Below the pieces are notes generated by a model. That model searched no databases and was not told the DNA's origin. It saw nothing but the letters and a program-made list of their open reading frames with translations. A program made the position numbers and the translations under genes. Positions 53,887 through 63,686 of a stretch of DNA of 64,000 bases are shown in pieces (within the stretch, counting starts at the first letter, position 1; each line of letters begins with the position of its first letter). The stretch covers positions 1,550,464 through 1,614,463 of the forward strand of contig SCUJ01000006.1 in NCBI GenBank assembly GCA_004297165.1. Reading direction: 5' to 3'. Source of the DNA: Gammaproteobacteria bacterium. GTDB taxonomy: Bacteria > Pseudomonadota > Gammaproteobacteria > Eutrophobiales > Eutrophobiaceae.

Positions 53887-54118
53887 CTTTAGAATTGGCG
53901 AATTGTACTGAACCACACGGTTTAGTGTCCATCCGGATGAGCAACGATTTCACCTGGTACAACATCCAAAAATGCGTCGCCACTACAACCTGCGAAACTC
54001 GTTATTGCCCGAGAAATCAGCGGACTACGGTCTCATTATGTTGTTTTTATTCGGATAAGAGACGGATATACTGACATTCGATCAGTAAACCGCAGCCTGC
54101 GGGCGATATCTATAGACC

Positions 54119-55846
54119 GTGGTCAAACTACGCAAAAAGAAACATCTCGCGGCGCTCCCGCCCGGTCACCAATTGTTATGGTACGAGATCAAGGAGATCC
54201 TCGGCCAGGGCGGGTTTGGCATCACCTATCTCGCGCTGGACCAGAATCTCGATCACGAGGTCGCCATCAAGGAATACATGCCTTCCGATATCGCCGTGCG
54301 GAGCGATAGCGATATGGTGGAACCCATCACCGCGAAAAATGAGGAGCGTTATCGCTGGGGCCTGCGCAAATTCATCGATGAAGCGCGGACCATCGGTCAG
54401 TTCCGGCATCCCAACATCGTCAAGGTGCGTAACGTCTTCGAGGCCAACAACACCGCCTACATGGTCATGGACTATGAACTCGGCGAGACGCTGCAAGACA
54501 TACTCACACGCAGGAAAATCCTGAGCGAGGCCGACATCAAGACGGTGCTCTATCCGATCATCGACGGCATCAAGACGATCCACGCCCATGGCTTCATTCA
54601 CCGCGACATCAAACCGGCCAATATCTTCATCCGCGTCGACGGCGAACCCGTGTTGCTCGATTTCGGGTCCGCCCGTCAGGCCATGGGCGAGAGCGGCGAT
54701 ACGATAACCAGCATCATCTCCAAAGGTTACGCTCCCATCGAGCAATACAATGCCGAACAACAGGAACTGCAAGGTCCCTGGACGGATATCTATGCCCTGG
54801 GCGCCACCCTCTACCGGATGATCTCAGGCATCCCGCCCTGTGACGCCATCAATCGCAGCTCGGCCATCAGCATCACCTCCCGCGACACCTATGTGACTGC
54901 GAGCGAGATCGGCGAAGGCCGTTACTCGGATATCTTGTTGCAGGCCATCGACTTCGCCCTGCAATTCCGGCAACAGGATCGCCCCCAATCCATCTCCGAA
55001 TGGCAGGCCGTGTTGCTGCCCCATGCGGATGCGGGCCTGGCCCAGGACGCGGCGGCGAAACCGGCCGACAAGGCCGGCGACACCTTCCAGAGCTACCTGG
55101 CCAAGGCGCAACAGAACGATCCCGGCGCGCAAGCCACCCTCGCCTTCATGTACGCCAAGGGCATTGCCGTGGAAAAGGACGAGGCCGAGGCCATTCGCTG
55201 GTATCGGCTGGCCGCCGAACGGGGCCACATCAATGCCCAATACAATCTGGGGGTCATCTTCGCCAAGGGCCGGGGCGTGCCGCAGGATTACGACGAGGCG
55301 CTGCGCTGGTACCGGATGGCCGCCGAACAGGGGGACGCGACCGCGCAGCATACGGTGGCAATGATGTGTCAAAAAGGGATCGGTGCGGAAAAAAACGACG
55401 CGGAGGCCTTGCGCTGGTATCAGCAGGCCGCGGACCAGGGGCATGTCAATTCGATGTTCAAACTGGGCGAGATCCACACCAGGGGGTCGGGCGCCGCGCG
55501 CGACTATCAGTTGGCGTTCAAGTGGTATATGAAGGCCGCCGAGCTGGGTCATGTTAATGCCCAGCTCAATCTGGGCTACATGTACGGCAAGGGACACGGC
55601 GTGGAGCGCAACGATACCGAGGCCTATCACTGGTACCGGATGGCGGCGGAGTCGGGTCACCCCATAGCGCAATACAATCTGGGCGTCATCTATTCCAAGG
55701 GCCGGGGCATCCCGCAGAACCTCAACGAGGCGATCAAGTGGTTCAAAAAGGCGGACGACCAGGGCGATGAAAACGCCAGGCGCTCCCTCGAGAAACTGCG
55801 CCTGCGCAATCCGGCGGCCGCGCTGAGCCAAAAATATGCCGGATAA
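54119..55846 (+). CDS. Ser/Thr protein kinase with C-terminal Sel1-like repeats
   Basis: A 575-residue protein starting at GTG. The kinase domain fills about residues 20-300: glycine loop GQGGFGITYLA (29-39), Lys51, catalytic HRDIKPAN (161-168) and DFG (181-183). From about residue 325 to 565 there are six or seven Sel1-like repeats of 36 residues (A-x-x-W-Y-R-x-A-A-E-x-G-x-x-x-A-Q-x-x-L-G), which bind partner proteins. No membrane helix is seen. It overlaps the next kinase gene by 11 bases, so the two are co-translated. The targets are unknown. Confidence 0.92.
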   Translation: MVKLRKKKHLAALPPGHQLLWYEIKEILGQGGFGITYLALDQNLDHEVAIKEYMPSDIAVRSDSDMVEPITAKNEERYRWGLRKFIDEARTIGQFRHPNIVKVRNVFEANNTAYMVMDYELGETLQDILTRRKILSEADIKTVLYPIIDGIKTIHAHGFIHRDIKPANIFIRVDGEPVLLDFGSARQAMGESGDTITSIISKGYAPIEQYNAEQQELQGPWTDIYALGATLYRMISGIPPCDAINRSSAISITSRDTYVTASEIGEGRYSDILLQAIDFALQFRQQDRPQSISEWQAVLLPHADAGLAQDAAAKPADKAGDTFQSYLAKAQQNDPGAQATLAFMYAKGIAVEKDEAEAIRWYRLAAERGHINAQYNLGVIFAKGRGVPQDYDEALRWYRMAAEQGDATAQHTVAMMCQKGIGAEKNDAEALRWYQQAADQGHVNSMFKLGEIHTRGSGAARDYQLAFKWYMKAAELGHVNAQLNLGYMYGKGHGVERNDTEAYHWYRMAAESGHPIAQYNLGVIYSKGRGIPQNLNEAIKWFKKADDQGDENARRSLEKLRLRNPAAALSQKYAG

Positions 55847-57176
55847 AGAATCCCCAGCGCTGTCGAGCACCTTCCATACCATGTCCCAGGCGCCGGACAA
55901 ACTCGGAAAATATTTCATCGTCGGCGAGATCGGTCGCGGCAGCATGGGCACGGTTTACGCCGCCAACGACCCATTCACCGATCGTAAAGTCGCCATCAAG
56001 GTCGCGCACCAGCATTTCATCAACCGCGCCGAGGATGGCGAACGCTTCAAGAAGATGTTTTTCAACGAGGCCCACGCCGCGAGCGTGCTCAATCACCCCA
56101 ATATCCTGCGCCTGTATGACGCCGACGTGGATCGCGAGATCTGCTACCTGGTGATGGAACTCGTGGAGGGGGCGAGGACCCTGGAGAAATTCTGCAAGGG
56201 GGATGCCCTGCTGCCGTTGCGGGATGTGGTCTCGATCGTCTACACCGCCGCGAAGGCCCTGGATTACGCCCACCGGCAGGGGGTGATACACCGGGACATC
56301 AAGCCCAGCAATATCCTCTATACGCGGGATAATCAGATCAAGATCTCCGACTTCAGCATCGCCATGGTAAACCGCCAGGACGCCAAGACCACGCAATTCG
56401 ACGGTTTCATCGGCTCGCCCCTGTACATGTCGCCGGAGCAGATCAACGAATGGGAAATCACCAGCGCCAGCGATCTCTTCTCGCTCGGCGTGGTCATGTA
56501 CGAATTGTTGACCGGTTATAACCCGTTCAAGGCCGATACCCTCTACGGCATCGCGCAGAAGATCACCAATACCGAGCCGCCGTCCCTGAATGAACTGCGC
56601 CAGGATCTGCCGGCAGGACTCACCTACACCATGAAACGCCTGCTGAAAAAGAAACCCGACAAGCGTTACCGCTACGGGCTGGATCTCGCGGCCGATCTGG
56701 CGCTGATCTTCGAGGATCTCGACAAGGTGGAAAGCCAGGACGCCTTGCAGGAAAAATTCGGCATCCTGAAAAATGTCGGTTTCCTCAAGGGCTTCACCGA
56801 CACCGAGATCTGGGAACTGGTGCGCGCCAGCATCTGGCAGAAATATCCCTCCGGCACCACCATCATCGCCGAAGGGGAGATCGACGATGCCTTCTACATC
56901 CTGCTCTCCGGAGTGGTGAGCATAACCAAGAAAGGCCGTCACATCGGCAACCTGCAGGACGGCGATTGCTTCGGCGAAATGGGTTATCTGAACCAGACCA
57001 AACGCACGGCCACCGTGGTCTCCAAGACCGATGTCTCCCTCATCAAGGTCAATGCCGCCACCCTCGATCGCGCCGAGGAGAGCACCCAACTGCGTTTTCT
57101 CAAGGCCTTCGTCAACACGGTCATCAGCCGGCTGGACCAGACCACCTCCTCCCTTTCACAGTTGAAACAGATTTAA
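55836..57176 (+). CDS. Ser/Thr protein kinase fused to a cyclic-nucleotide-binding domain
   Basis: A 446-residue protein. Kinase domain about 25-285: GRGSMGTVYAA (33-43), Lys55, HRDIKPSN (153-160). The DFG motif is replaced by DFS (173-175) but keeps the metal-binding Asp. Residues about 315-420 form a CRP/PKA-type cNMP-binding domain: GTTIIAEGEIDDAFYILLSGVV, and a phosphate-binding cassette FGEMGYLNQTKRTATV that keeps FGE and the Arg. This resembles a one-chain cyclic-nucleotide-regulated kinase, with the sensor after the kinase, the reverse of animal PKG. Its start lies within the upstream kinase gene. Confidence 0.9.
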   Translation: MPDKESPALSSTFHTMSQAPDKLGKYFIVGEIGRGSMGTVYAANDPFTDRKVAIKVAHQHFINRAEDGERFKKMFFNEAHAASVLNHPNILRLYDADVDREICYLVMELVEGARTLEKFCKGDALLPLRDVVSIVYTAAKALDYAHRQGVIHRDIKPSNILYTRDNQIKISDFSIAMVNRQDAKTTQFDGFIGSPLYMSPEQINEWEITSASDLFSLGVVMYELLTGYNPFKADTLYGIAQKITNTEPPSLNELRQDLPAGLTYTMKRLLKKKPDKRYRYGLDLAADLALIFEDLDKVESQDALQEKFGILKNVGFLKGFTDTEIWELVRASIWQKYPSGTTIIAEGEIDDAFYILLSGVVSITKKGRHIGNLQDGDCFGEMGYLNQTKRTATVVSKTDVSLIKVNAATLDRAEESTQLRFLKAFVNTVISRLDQTTSSLSQLKQI

Positions 57177-57213
57177 TTTCTGACCTTCTCTATTTCGGGG
57201 GAATGCATTAATC

Positions 57214-58209
57214 GTGAGCAAGGCAATCCCCAGGGTTTTGATCCTCGGCCAGGCCGGGCCCGCCGAGCAGATCGCCATGCTGGCCATGCAACTGGGTTGG
57301 GAAATCCTGACGGAGCTTGCGGACCTGGAAGAGATCACCACGGTGCTGGCGCTGGAACACGATATCGGGCGGATCCGCCGTTATCTCGGCAGCCTGAACG
57401 CAGGCCGGCTGAGGTATATCGGTCTGCCTGCCCTCGCCATGTCGATAACGGACCTGATGCAACCCTTGGGCGAGGAGGCCGCCGCGTTGACGCACCTGAT
57501 TCATTCGCCCATGGGACTCGACATCGGCGGGATCTCGGACATGGAACGGGCGCTCTCCATAATCGCCCAGGTGCAGGCGGCCCATCATCAGCCGGTCCCC
57601 GTTGTCCCCGCAACGCCCGGTCTCGATTCGCTTTATGCAATCGTGCTGGCCGCCGGCGGCTCAACTAGGTTTGAGGGCATCAAGCAACTGGTGGAACTGG
57701 AAGGCAGGTCGCTGTTGAAGCGCGCCGTGGCAACGGCAACCGCCGTTTGCGGGGAGCGGACCTTCGTCATCCTCGGCCTCAAGGCCCAGAAATTAAAAAA
57801 AGAATTGGCGAATTTCGAGGTCACCACCGTCATCAACGATGGCTGGGAATACGGCCTGGCCACCTCGCTTCGGGCAGGCGTCGCCGCCCTGCCCAACGAT
57901 GCCGCGGGCGTCCTGGTCCTCTTTTGCGACCAGCCTTTCGTCCGCGAGTCGCACCTGCGTGAGTTGATCGGGGAATGGCAGCGCCACCCGAAGAAGATAA
58001 TCGCCGCGGCCTACAACGGGATCTTGGGAGTGCCGGTCCTCTTCCCCGCCAGATATTTTTCGGAGTTCGCCCTGCTCAGCGGCGACCGTGGTGCGAAGGC
58101 AATCCTGGAGCGGCATCCGGATGAGATCATCGCGGTAAACCTGCCGGAGGCCGCGCGGGACATCGATACCCAAGCCGATCTGCTGGCAGTGATATTAGGA
58201 AAGCCCTGA
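57214..58209 (+). CDS. XdhC-like domain fused to MocA-type nucleotidyltransferase
   Basis: A 331-residue protein starting at GTG (a nearby ATG at 57203 stops at once). Residues 1-130 resemble the XdhC Rossmann domain, with HSPMGLDIGG as its C-terminal hallmark. Residues 140-331 are a MobA/MocA-type nucleotidyltransferase: IVLAAGGSTRFEGIKQLVELEGRSLL (substrate loop) and VLFCDQPFV. MocA adds CMP to molybdopterin, and XdhC-type domains help insert the cofactor into xanthine dehydrogenase-family enzymes. The fusion thus points to cofactor delivery, yet no molybdoenzyme is in the window. It follows the kinase pair by 37 bases. Confidence 0.82.
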   Translation: MSKAIPRVLILGQAGPAEQIAMLAMQLGWEILTELADLEEITTVLALEHDIGRIRRYLGSLNAGRLRYIGLPALAMSITDLMQPLGEEAAALTHLIHSPMGLDIGGISDMERALSIIAQVQAAHHQPVPVVPATPGLDSLYAIVLAAGGSTRFEGIKQLVELEGRSLLKRAVATATAVCGERTFVILGLKAQKLKKELANFEVTTVINDGWEYGLATSLRAGVAALPNDAAGVLVLFCDQPFVRESHLRELIGEWQRHPKKIIAAAYNGILGVPVLFPARYFSEFALLSGDRGAKAILERHPDEIIAVNLPEAARDIDTQADLLAVILGKP

Positions 58210-58243
58210 CTTAACAACTCTCGCCTGACCCTCGCCGCTGTTC

Positions 58244-58327
58244 CCCTCTCCCCTCGCGGGAGAGGGTCGGGGAGAGGGGGCGAAGAAATCCACCCTCTCC
58301 CCGACCCTCCCCCGTCAAGGGGGAGGG
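58244..58327. repeat. Dispersed palindromic repeat, copy 2 (compound)
   Basis: CCCTCTCCC/GGGAGAGGG (58244-58266) is followed by a longer pairing of TCGGGGAGAGGG with CCCTCTCCCCGA (58267-58304), then CCCTCCCCC/GGGGGAGGG (58305-58327). It shares words with the element at 22111. It lies between convergent genes and may also stop transcription from both sides. Confidence 0.75.
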
Positions 58328-58345
58328 CAAAACACACATATCCTT

Positions 58346-58753
58346 TCAGGCCGCGTCGTCCCCGCCGCCGCTCTGCATCATCTGCCGCAACAGCGTGGCA
58401 TAGGAACGGCAGACATCCGTGGTCGTGAAGATCCCCGCCAGCCTGCCATGGCGGGTGATGAGTACTACATCCGCCTGGCGTTCCGCCATGGCCATGAGGA
58501 CGTGATCCAGGCGTTCGTTGAGATCTACGACATAGGGATCGGTCCGGTATATATCCCTGACCTTGTGTTTGCCTTCCGGATCCTCGCCCTTAACGTGGGA
58601 AATGGTGCCGACCAGCGCGCCGGAGCGCATCACCGGCAGATGCGAGATCCCATGTTCCTTCATGGCGGCAAACGCCGAACTCGCAGGGGCGTCCGCGTCG
58701 ATCGAATACGGGAACGGCGTCATGACCGCCTTGATAGCGGGGATATGTTTCAT
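58346..58753 (-). CDS. Tandem CBS-domain protein
   Basis: A 135-residue protein made of two CBS domains: AVMTPFPYSIDADAPASSAFAAMKEHGISHLPVM and DIYRTDPYVVDLNERLDHVLMAMAERQADVVLITRHGRLAGIFTTTDV (described by type). Paired CBS domains bind adenine nucleotides and act as energy or ligand sensors. The ATG at 58753 gives the usual start; a GTG at 58801 would extend it into the PilZ gene. It is downstream of dapB and the PilZ gene on the same strand. Confidence 0.85.
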   Translation of the reverse strand: MKHIPAIKAVMTPFPYSIDADAPASSAFAAMKEHGISHLPVMRSGALVGTISHVKGEDPEGKHKVRDIYRTDPYVVDLNERLDHVLMAMAERQADVVLITRHGRLAGIFTTTDVCRSYATLLRQMMQSGGGDDAA

Positions 58754-58787
58754 GGATTCAGCGCTTTGGGGATGGACACGGGAACCG

Positions 58788-59480
58788 TCACTTGCGGTCA
58801 CGCCTATCTTCGAGTTCGCTCAGACGTTTGTTGAACTGGCGCAGTGTATCAAAGATCTCGGTCAACGCAGCGGACAATCGAAGATTTCGCATGACCCCGC
58901 CATCCTGATAGGTCACGACCTCGCCCTTGATCTTCAGCCGCTCCAGCATCTCATACACCTCGGAGACCCCCATCCGCAGGTAGCGGGAGATCTCCTCGCT
59001 GGACCGCGGCGCACCGAGATAGCTGCGCACTTTATCCTCGACCGGCTCGATCCTGCGCATGATGTAGCGTTCCACTTCCGCCGCACCGTTGCCCGCGAAC
59101 CCGGTAAATTTCAGGCCGAAGGCAAACTGGTTGCCGCCGATGCCGGTAAGATAAAAGATCCGGCAGCGCGCCACGACCTCGCCGGGCTCCAGTCCGACCT
59201 GGAGTTTGAAGCGGACGCGGACCAGCGGTCCCCGTCCCGGTTTGATGAATTTGCCGCTCGGGTGAATGATCCCCGCGGTCTGGCGATCGCAACGGATCTG
59301 CAAGCCGTCGATGGAGAGGTCGTGAATCATGACGTCCACCATCTCTTCGTTGGCCTTCACCAGCGTGGCTGGCTCATCCAGGGCCAGCCGGGGATATTTT
59401 CGCTGCGCCTCGTAAACCTCGGGGTTGCCGCCCTTGACCGCGGCTGTTTTTTTGCCGGGTTTGCGCACCTTGTCCGTCAT
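58788..59480 (-). CDS. PilZ-domain protein with C-terminal winged-helix-like region
   Basis: A 230-residue protein. Residues about 25-135 resemble a PilZ domain: RKYPRLALDEPATL at the start, and IHDLSIDGLQIRC in place of the typical D-x-S-x-x-G motif that contacts cyclic di-GMP. The C-terminal part (RSSEEISRYLRMGVSEVYEMLERLKIKGEVVTY) looks like a small winged helix, followed by a short coiled coil. It may link c-di-GMP to DNA or protein binding. The ATG at 59480 lies 35 bases downstream of the dapB stop. Confidence 0.8.
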   Translation of the reverse strand: MTDKVRKPGKKTAAVKGGNPEVYEAQRKYPRLALDEPATLVKANEEMVDVMIHDLSIDGLQIRCDRQTAGIIHPSGKFIKPGRGPLVRVRFKLQVGLEPGEVVARCRIFYLTGIGGNQFAFGLKFTGFAGNGAAEVERYIMRRIEPVEDKVRSYLGAPRSSEEISRYLRMGVSEVYEMLERLKIKGEVVTYQDGGVMRNLRLSAALTEIFDTLRQFNKRLSELEDRRDRK

Positions 59481-59515
59481 CGTACGCCTGATCGCATCGT
59501 TACACCTGTTCTCAT

Positions 59516-60340
<825 letters not shown>

Positions 60341-61483
60341 TCAGCTCGTCATCCGGTCGAAAAATTTCTTTACCCCGTCGAGCCAGGAAGTGGCCCGCGG
60401 ACTGTGTTTGTTGGCATCATCCTGCATGCTCTTGTCGAATTCCAGCAGCAGATCCTTCTGCTTGCGGGTGAGATTGACCGGCGTTTCCACCACCACGCGG
60501 CAGAATAAATCGCCTTTGGTGGAGGTGCGCACGGAACCGACCCCCTTGCCGCGCAGGCGGAACATCTTGCCGCTCTGGGTCTCGGGCGGGATTTTCAACT
60601 TCACCTTTCCGCCCAGGGTCGGGATCTCCATCTCGCCGCCGAGAGACGCCGTAACGAAGCTGATCGGGACATCGCAATGGAGATGTGTCCCTTCCCGCTC
60701 GAAGATGGGGTGGTCGTTCACCACGATATGGACGAACAGGTCTCCCGGCGGGCCGCCATGCTCGCCCGCCTCGCCTTCTCCGGTGAGGCGGATCCGGTCG
60801 CCTGTGTCCACCCCGGCCGGGATCTTCACCGAGATGGTCTTGGTGTCGCGGACGCGGCCGGCGCCCCGGCAGGTCAGACACGGTTCCTTGACGACCTTGC
60901 CTGATCCCCGGCACTGCGGGCAGGTCTGCTGCACCGAGAAGAAGCCCTGGGTCATCCTGACCTGACCGAGCCCGTTGCAGGTCTGGCAGACCACGGGCGA
61001 GGTGCCGCGTTTCGCGCCCGAACCGTCGCAGGCGGTACAGGGGATGTGTTTCGGCACCCTGATCTTGATGTTGGCGCCGGCCACCGCATCTTCCAGGCTG
61101 AGATCCAGGTCATAGCGCAGATCCGCCCCGCGATAGACCCGTTCGCCCCCGCTACCGCGCGCGGCGCCGCCGAAGATGTCGCCGAAGACGCTGTCGAAGA
61201 TGTCGCCGAACCCGCCGCCGGCATAGCGGCCGGCGCGCGGCCCCGCGCCCATGCTGGGATCGACACCGGCATGGCCAAACTGATCGTAGGCGCTGCGCTT
61301 CTTGGCGTCGGACAGGATGTCGTAGGCCTCCTTCGCCTCCTTGAACTGCTCTTCGGATTCCTTGTTATCGGGATTCCGGTCCGGATGGAATTTCATCGCG
61401 AGCCGGCGATAGGCCTTCTTGATCTCGGCCTCGGTGGCGTTCCGTTCGACGCCCAGAATTTCGTAATAGTCCCGCTTTGACAT
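60341..61483 (-). CDS. dnaJ: Chaperone DnaJ (Hsp40)
   Basis: A 380-residue co-chaperone. The J domain ([15 protein letters not shown]) has the HPD triad in KFHPDRN; a Gly/Phe-rich linker follows (about 75-115), then four CxxCxGxG zinc-finger repeats (about 145-215: [32 protein letters not shown]), and the client-binding C-terminus. It stimulates DnaK. The ATG at 61483 is the conserved start. Confidence 0.98.
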   Translation of the reverse strand: MSKRDYYEILGVERNATEAEIKKAYRRLAMKFHPDRNPDNKESEEQFKEAKEAYDILSDAKKRSAYDQFGHAGVDPSMGAGPRAGRYAGGGFGDIFDSVFGDIFGGAARGSGGERVYRGADLRYDLDLSLEDAVAGANIKIRVPKHIPCTACDGSGAKRGTSPVVCQTCNGLGQVRMTQGFFSVQQTCPQCRGSGKVVKEPCLTCRGAGRVRDTKTISVKIPAGVDTGDRIRLTGEGEAGEHGGPPGDLFVHIVVNDHPIFEREGTHLHCDVPISFVTASLGGEMEIPTLGGKVKLKIPPETQSGKMFRLRGKGVGSVRTSTKGDLFCRVVVETPVNLTRKQKDLLLEFDKSMQDDANKHSPRATSWLDGVKKFFDRMTS

Positions 61484-61530
61484 TTGTTGTTGGCAATCCC
61501 CGAATTTCGATCCCCATGACCTGTATGCGC

Positions 61531-61559
61531 AACGGCCCCTGGGGTTAGCAGGAGCCGTT
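61531..61559 (-). terminator. Hairpin between dnaK and dnaJ
   Basis: AACGGC-T-CCTG pairs with CAGG-G-GCCGTT around a 7-base loop in the transcript between dnaK and dnaJ. No T-run follows on that strand, so it may partly lower dnaJ expression or protect the mRNA rather than terminate fully. Confidence 0.35.
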
Positions 61560-61635
61560 TTCACTTACAGCATAATTGCCATCTTGACGATGGACAAGCG
61601 CTCAGCGCCGCAAAGACAGGCGCTGGCCCTCCGGG

Positions 61636-63582
61636 CTAGTTCTTTTTGTCTTCGTCGACTTCCTCGAACTCGGCATCCACCACATTCTCGTTGCCTCCGC
61701 CTGCCTGCTGCCCCGGCTCACCCGCGCCAGCGGACGCGCCGGACGGCTGGCCTTGCGCCTGTCCCGCTTCCTTGTAGACCCGCTCCGCGAGCTTGCCCGC
61801 GATCTCGGTCAGCTTGGTCGTGGCCTCCTCGATGCGCTCCTTGTCGTCGCCCTTGATGGCCGTTTCGACCTTCTCTATCGCGGCGTTGATATCCGCCTTC
61901 TCCTTGTCGCTTACCTTGTCGCCAAGATCCGTCATGGACTTGCGCGTGGCATGCACCATGTTTTCCGCCGTATTGCGCGCGTCAATCAGCGCCCGTTGGC
62001 GGCGATCCTCCTCGGCATGGGCCTCGGCGTCGCGGATCATGCGGTTCACCTCATCCTCCGAAAGTCCGCTGGAGGCCTTGATGATGATGGACTGCTGCTT
62101 GCCGGTCGCCTTGTCCTTCGCCGAGACATTGAGAATGCCGTTGGCGTCGATGTTGAAGCTGACCTCGATCTGCGGCACGCCGCGGGGCGCCGGGGTGATG
62201 TCGGTCAGATCGAACCGGCCGAGCGATTTGTTACCCGCGGCCATCTCGCGTTCGCCCTGCAGGACATGCACGGTGACCGCCGTCTGACTGTCCTCGGCCG
62301 TGGAGAAGGTCTGATTCGCCTTGGTCGGGATGGTGGTGTTCTTTTCTATCAGCTTGGTCATGACGCCGCCCAGGGTCTCGATGCCGAGCGACAGCGGGGT
62401 CACGTCCAGCAGGAGCACGTCCTTGACGTCGCCGCCCAGCACGCCGGCCTGGATCGCCGCCCCGGCGGCAACCGCCTCGTCGGGGTTCACATCCTTGCGC
62501 GCCTCCTTGCCGAAGATCTCCTTCACCGTCTCCTGCACCTTGGGCATGCGGGTCTGCCCGCCCACCAGAATGACCTCATTGATATCGCCAGGGGACACGC
62601 CGGCGTCCTTCAAGGCCATCTTGCACGGATTGATGGTGCGCTTGATCAGTTCCTCGACCAGGGATTCCAGGGTGGCGCGGGTCAACTTCAGGTTGAGATG
62701 TTTCGGGCCGCTGGCGTCCGCGGTGATGTATGGCAGATTGATATCGGTCTGCTTGGACTCGGACAGCTCACACTTGGCCTTTTCCGCCGCTTCCTTCAGC
62801 CGTTGCAGGGCCAGCGGGTCATTGTGTAAATCAATCCCCGACTGCTTTTTAAACTCCGAGCAGAGCCATTCGATGATCCGCATATCGAAGTCTTCGCCGC
62901 CCAGGAAGGTGTCGCCGTTGGTGGAGAGCACCTCGAACTGATGCTCGCCGTCCACCTCGGCGATCTCGATGATCGAGATGTCGAAGGTGCCGCCGCCGAG
63001 GTCATAGACCGCCAGCTTGATATCGCCATGCTTCTTGTCCATGCCATAGGCAAGCGCCGCCGCGGTGGGTTCGTTGATGATGCGCTTCACCTCCAGTCCG
63101 GCGATGCGGCCGGCGTCCTTGGTCGCCTGGCGCTGGGAGTCGTTGAAATAGGCCGGGACGGTGATGACCGCCTCCCTGACCTCCTCGCCCAGATAATCTT
63201 CCGCGGTCTTCTTCATCTTCATCAGCACGCGGGCAGAGATCTCGGGCGGGGCCATTTTCTTGCCTTTCACATCGACCCACGCATCCCCGTTGTCCGCCTG
63301 GCAGATCTTGTAGGGCACCATGTTGATGTCCTTCTGCACGATATCGTCCTTGAAGCGGCGCCCGATCAGGCGCTTGATCGCGAACAGGGTATTCTTGGGA
63401 TTGGTGACGGCCTGGCGCTTGGCGGATTGTCCAACCAGGACTTCTTCATCGTCCGTATAGGCGACGATGGAAGGCGTAGTGCGGGCGCCCTCGCTGTTCT
63501 CGATGATCCTGACCGAACCGCCTTCCAGGATGGCGACGCAGGAGTTGGTCGTGCCGAGATCGATGCCGATAATCTTTGCCAT
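61636..63582 (-). CDS. dnaK: Chaperone DnaK (Hsp70)
   Basis: A 648-residue Hsp70. [15 protein letters not shown] opens the ATPase domain, which also contains [13 protein letters not shown] and [15 protein letters not shown]; the linker [15 protein letters not shown] leads to the substrate domain, and the C-terminus is Gly/Gln-rich, ending EEVDEDKKN. It folds proteins with DnaJ and GrpE and controls sigma32. A sigma32-type promoter lies upstream. Confidence 0.98.
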   Translation of the reverse strand: MAKIIGIDLGTTNSCVAILEGGSVRIIENSEGARTTPSIVAYTDDEEVLVGQSAKRQAVTNPKNTLFAIKRLIGRRFKDDIVQKDINMVPYKICQADNGDAWVDVKGKKMAPPEISARVLMKMKKTAEDYLGEEVREAVITVPAYFNDSQRQATKDAGRIAGLEVKRIINEPTAAALAYGMDKKHGDIKLAVYDLGGGTFDISIIEIAEVDGEHQFEVLSTNGDTFLGGEDFDMRIIEWLCSEFKKQSGIDLHNDPLALQRLKEAAEKAKCELSESKQTDINLPYITADASGPKHLNLKLTRATLESLVEELIKRTINPCKMALKDAGVSPGDINEVILVGGQTRMPKVQETVKEIFGKEARKDVNPDEAVAAGAAIQAGVLGGDVKDVLLLDVTPLSLGIETLGGVMTKLIEKNTTIPTKANQTFSTAEDSQTAVTVHVLQGEREMAAGNKSLGRFDLTDITPAPRGVPQIEVSFNIDANGILNVSAKDKATGKQQSIIIKASSGLSEDEVNRMIRDAEAHAEEDRRQRALIDARNTAENMVHATRKSMTDLGDKVSDKEKADINAAIEKVETAIKGDDKERIEEATTKLTEIAGKLAERVYKEAGQAQGQPSGASAGAGEPGQQAGGGNENVVDAEFEEVDEDKKN

Positions 63583-63645
63583 GTGTTATCTCCAGAATAC
63601 CTTTGCTGTATGAAAAAATCGTTATGGATCCGAAAGCTGTCTCAT

Positions 63646-63673
63646 ATATTGGGTCTGGGCAAGGGAATTCAAG
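63646..63673 (-). promoter_or_regulatory. Heat-shock (sigma32-type) promoter of dnaK
   Basis: On the minus strand the -35 region reads CTTGAAT (63667-63673) and the -10 region CCCAATAT (63646-63653), separated by 13 bases. This is close to the sigma32 consensus CTTGAAA and CCCCATNT. It lies about 65 bases upstream of the dnaK start, in the gap after grpE. Confidence 0.7.
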
Positions 63674-63686
63674 CCCCGCCCCCGGG

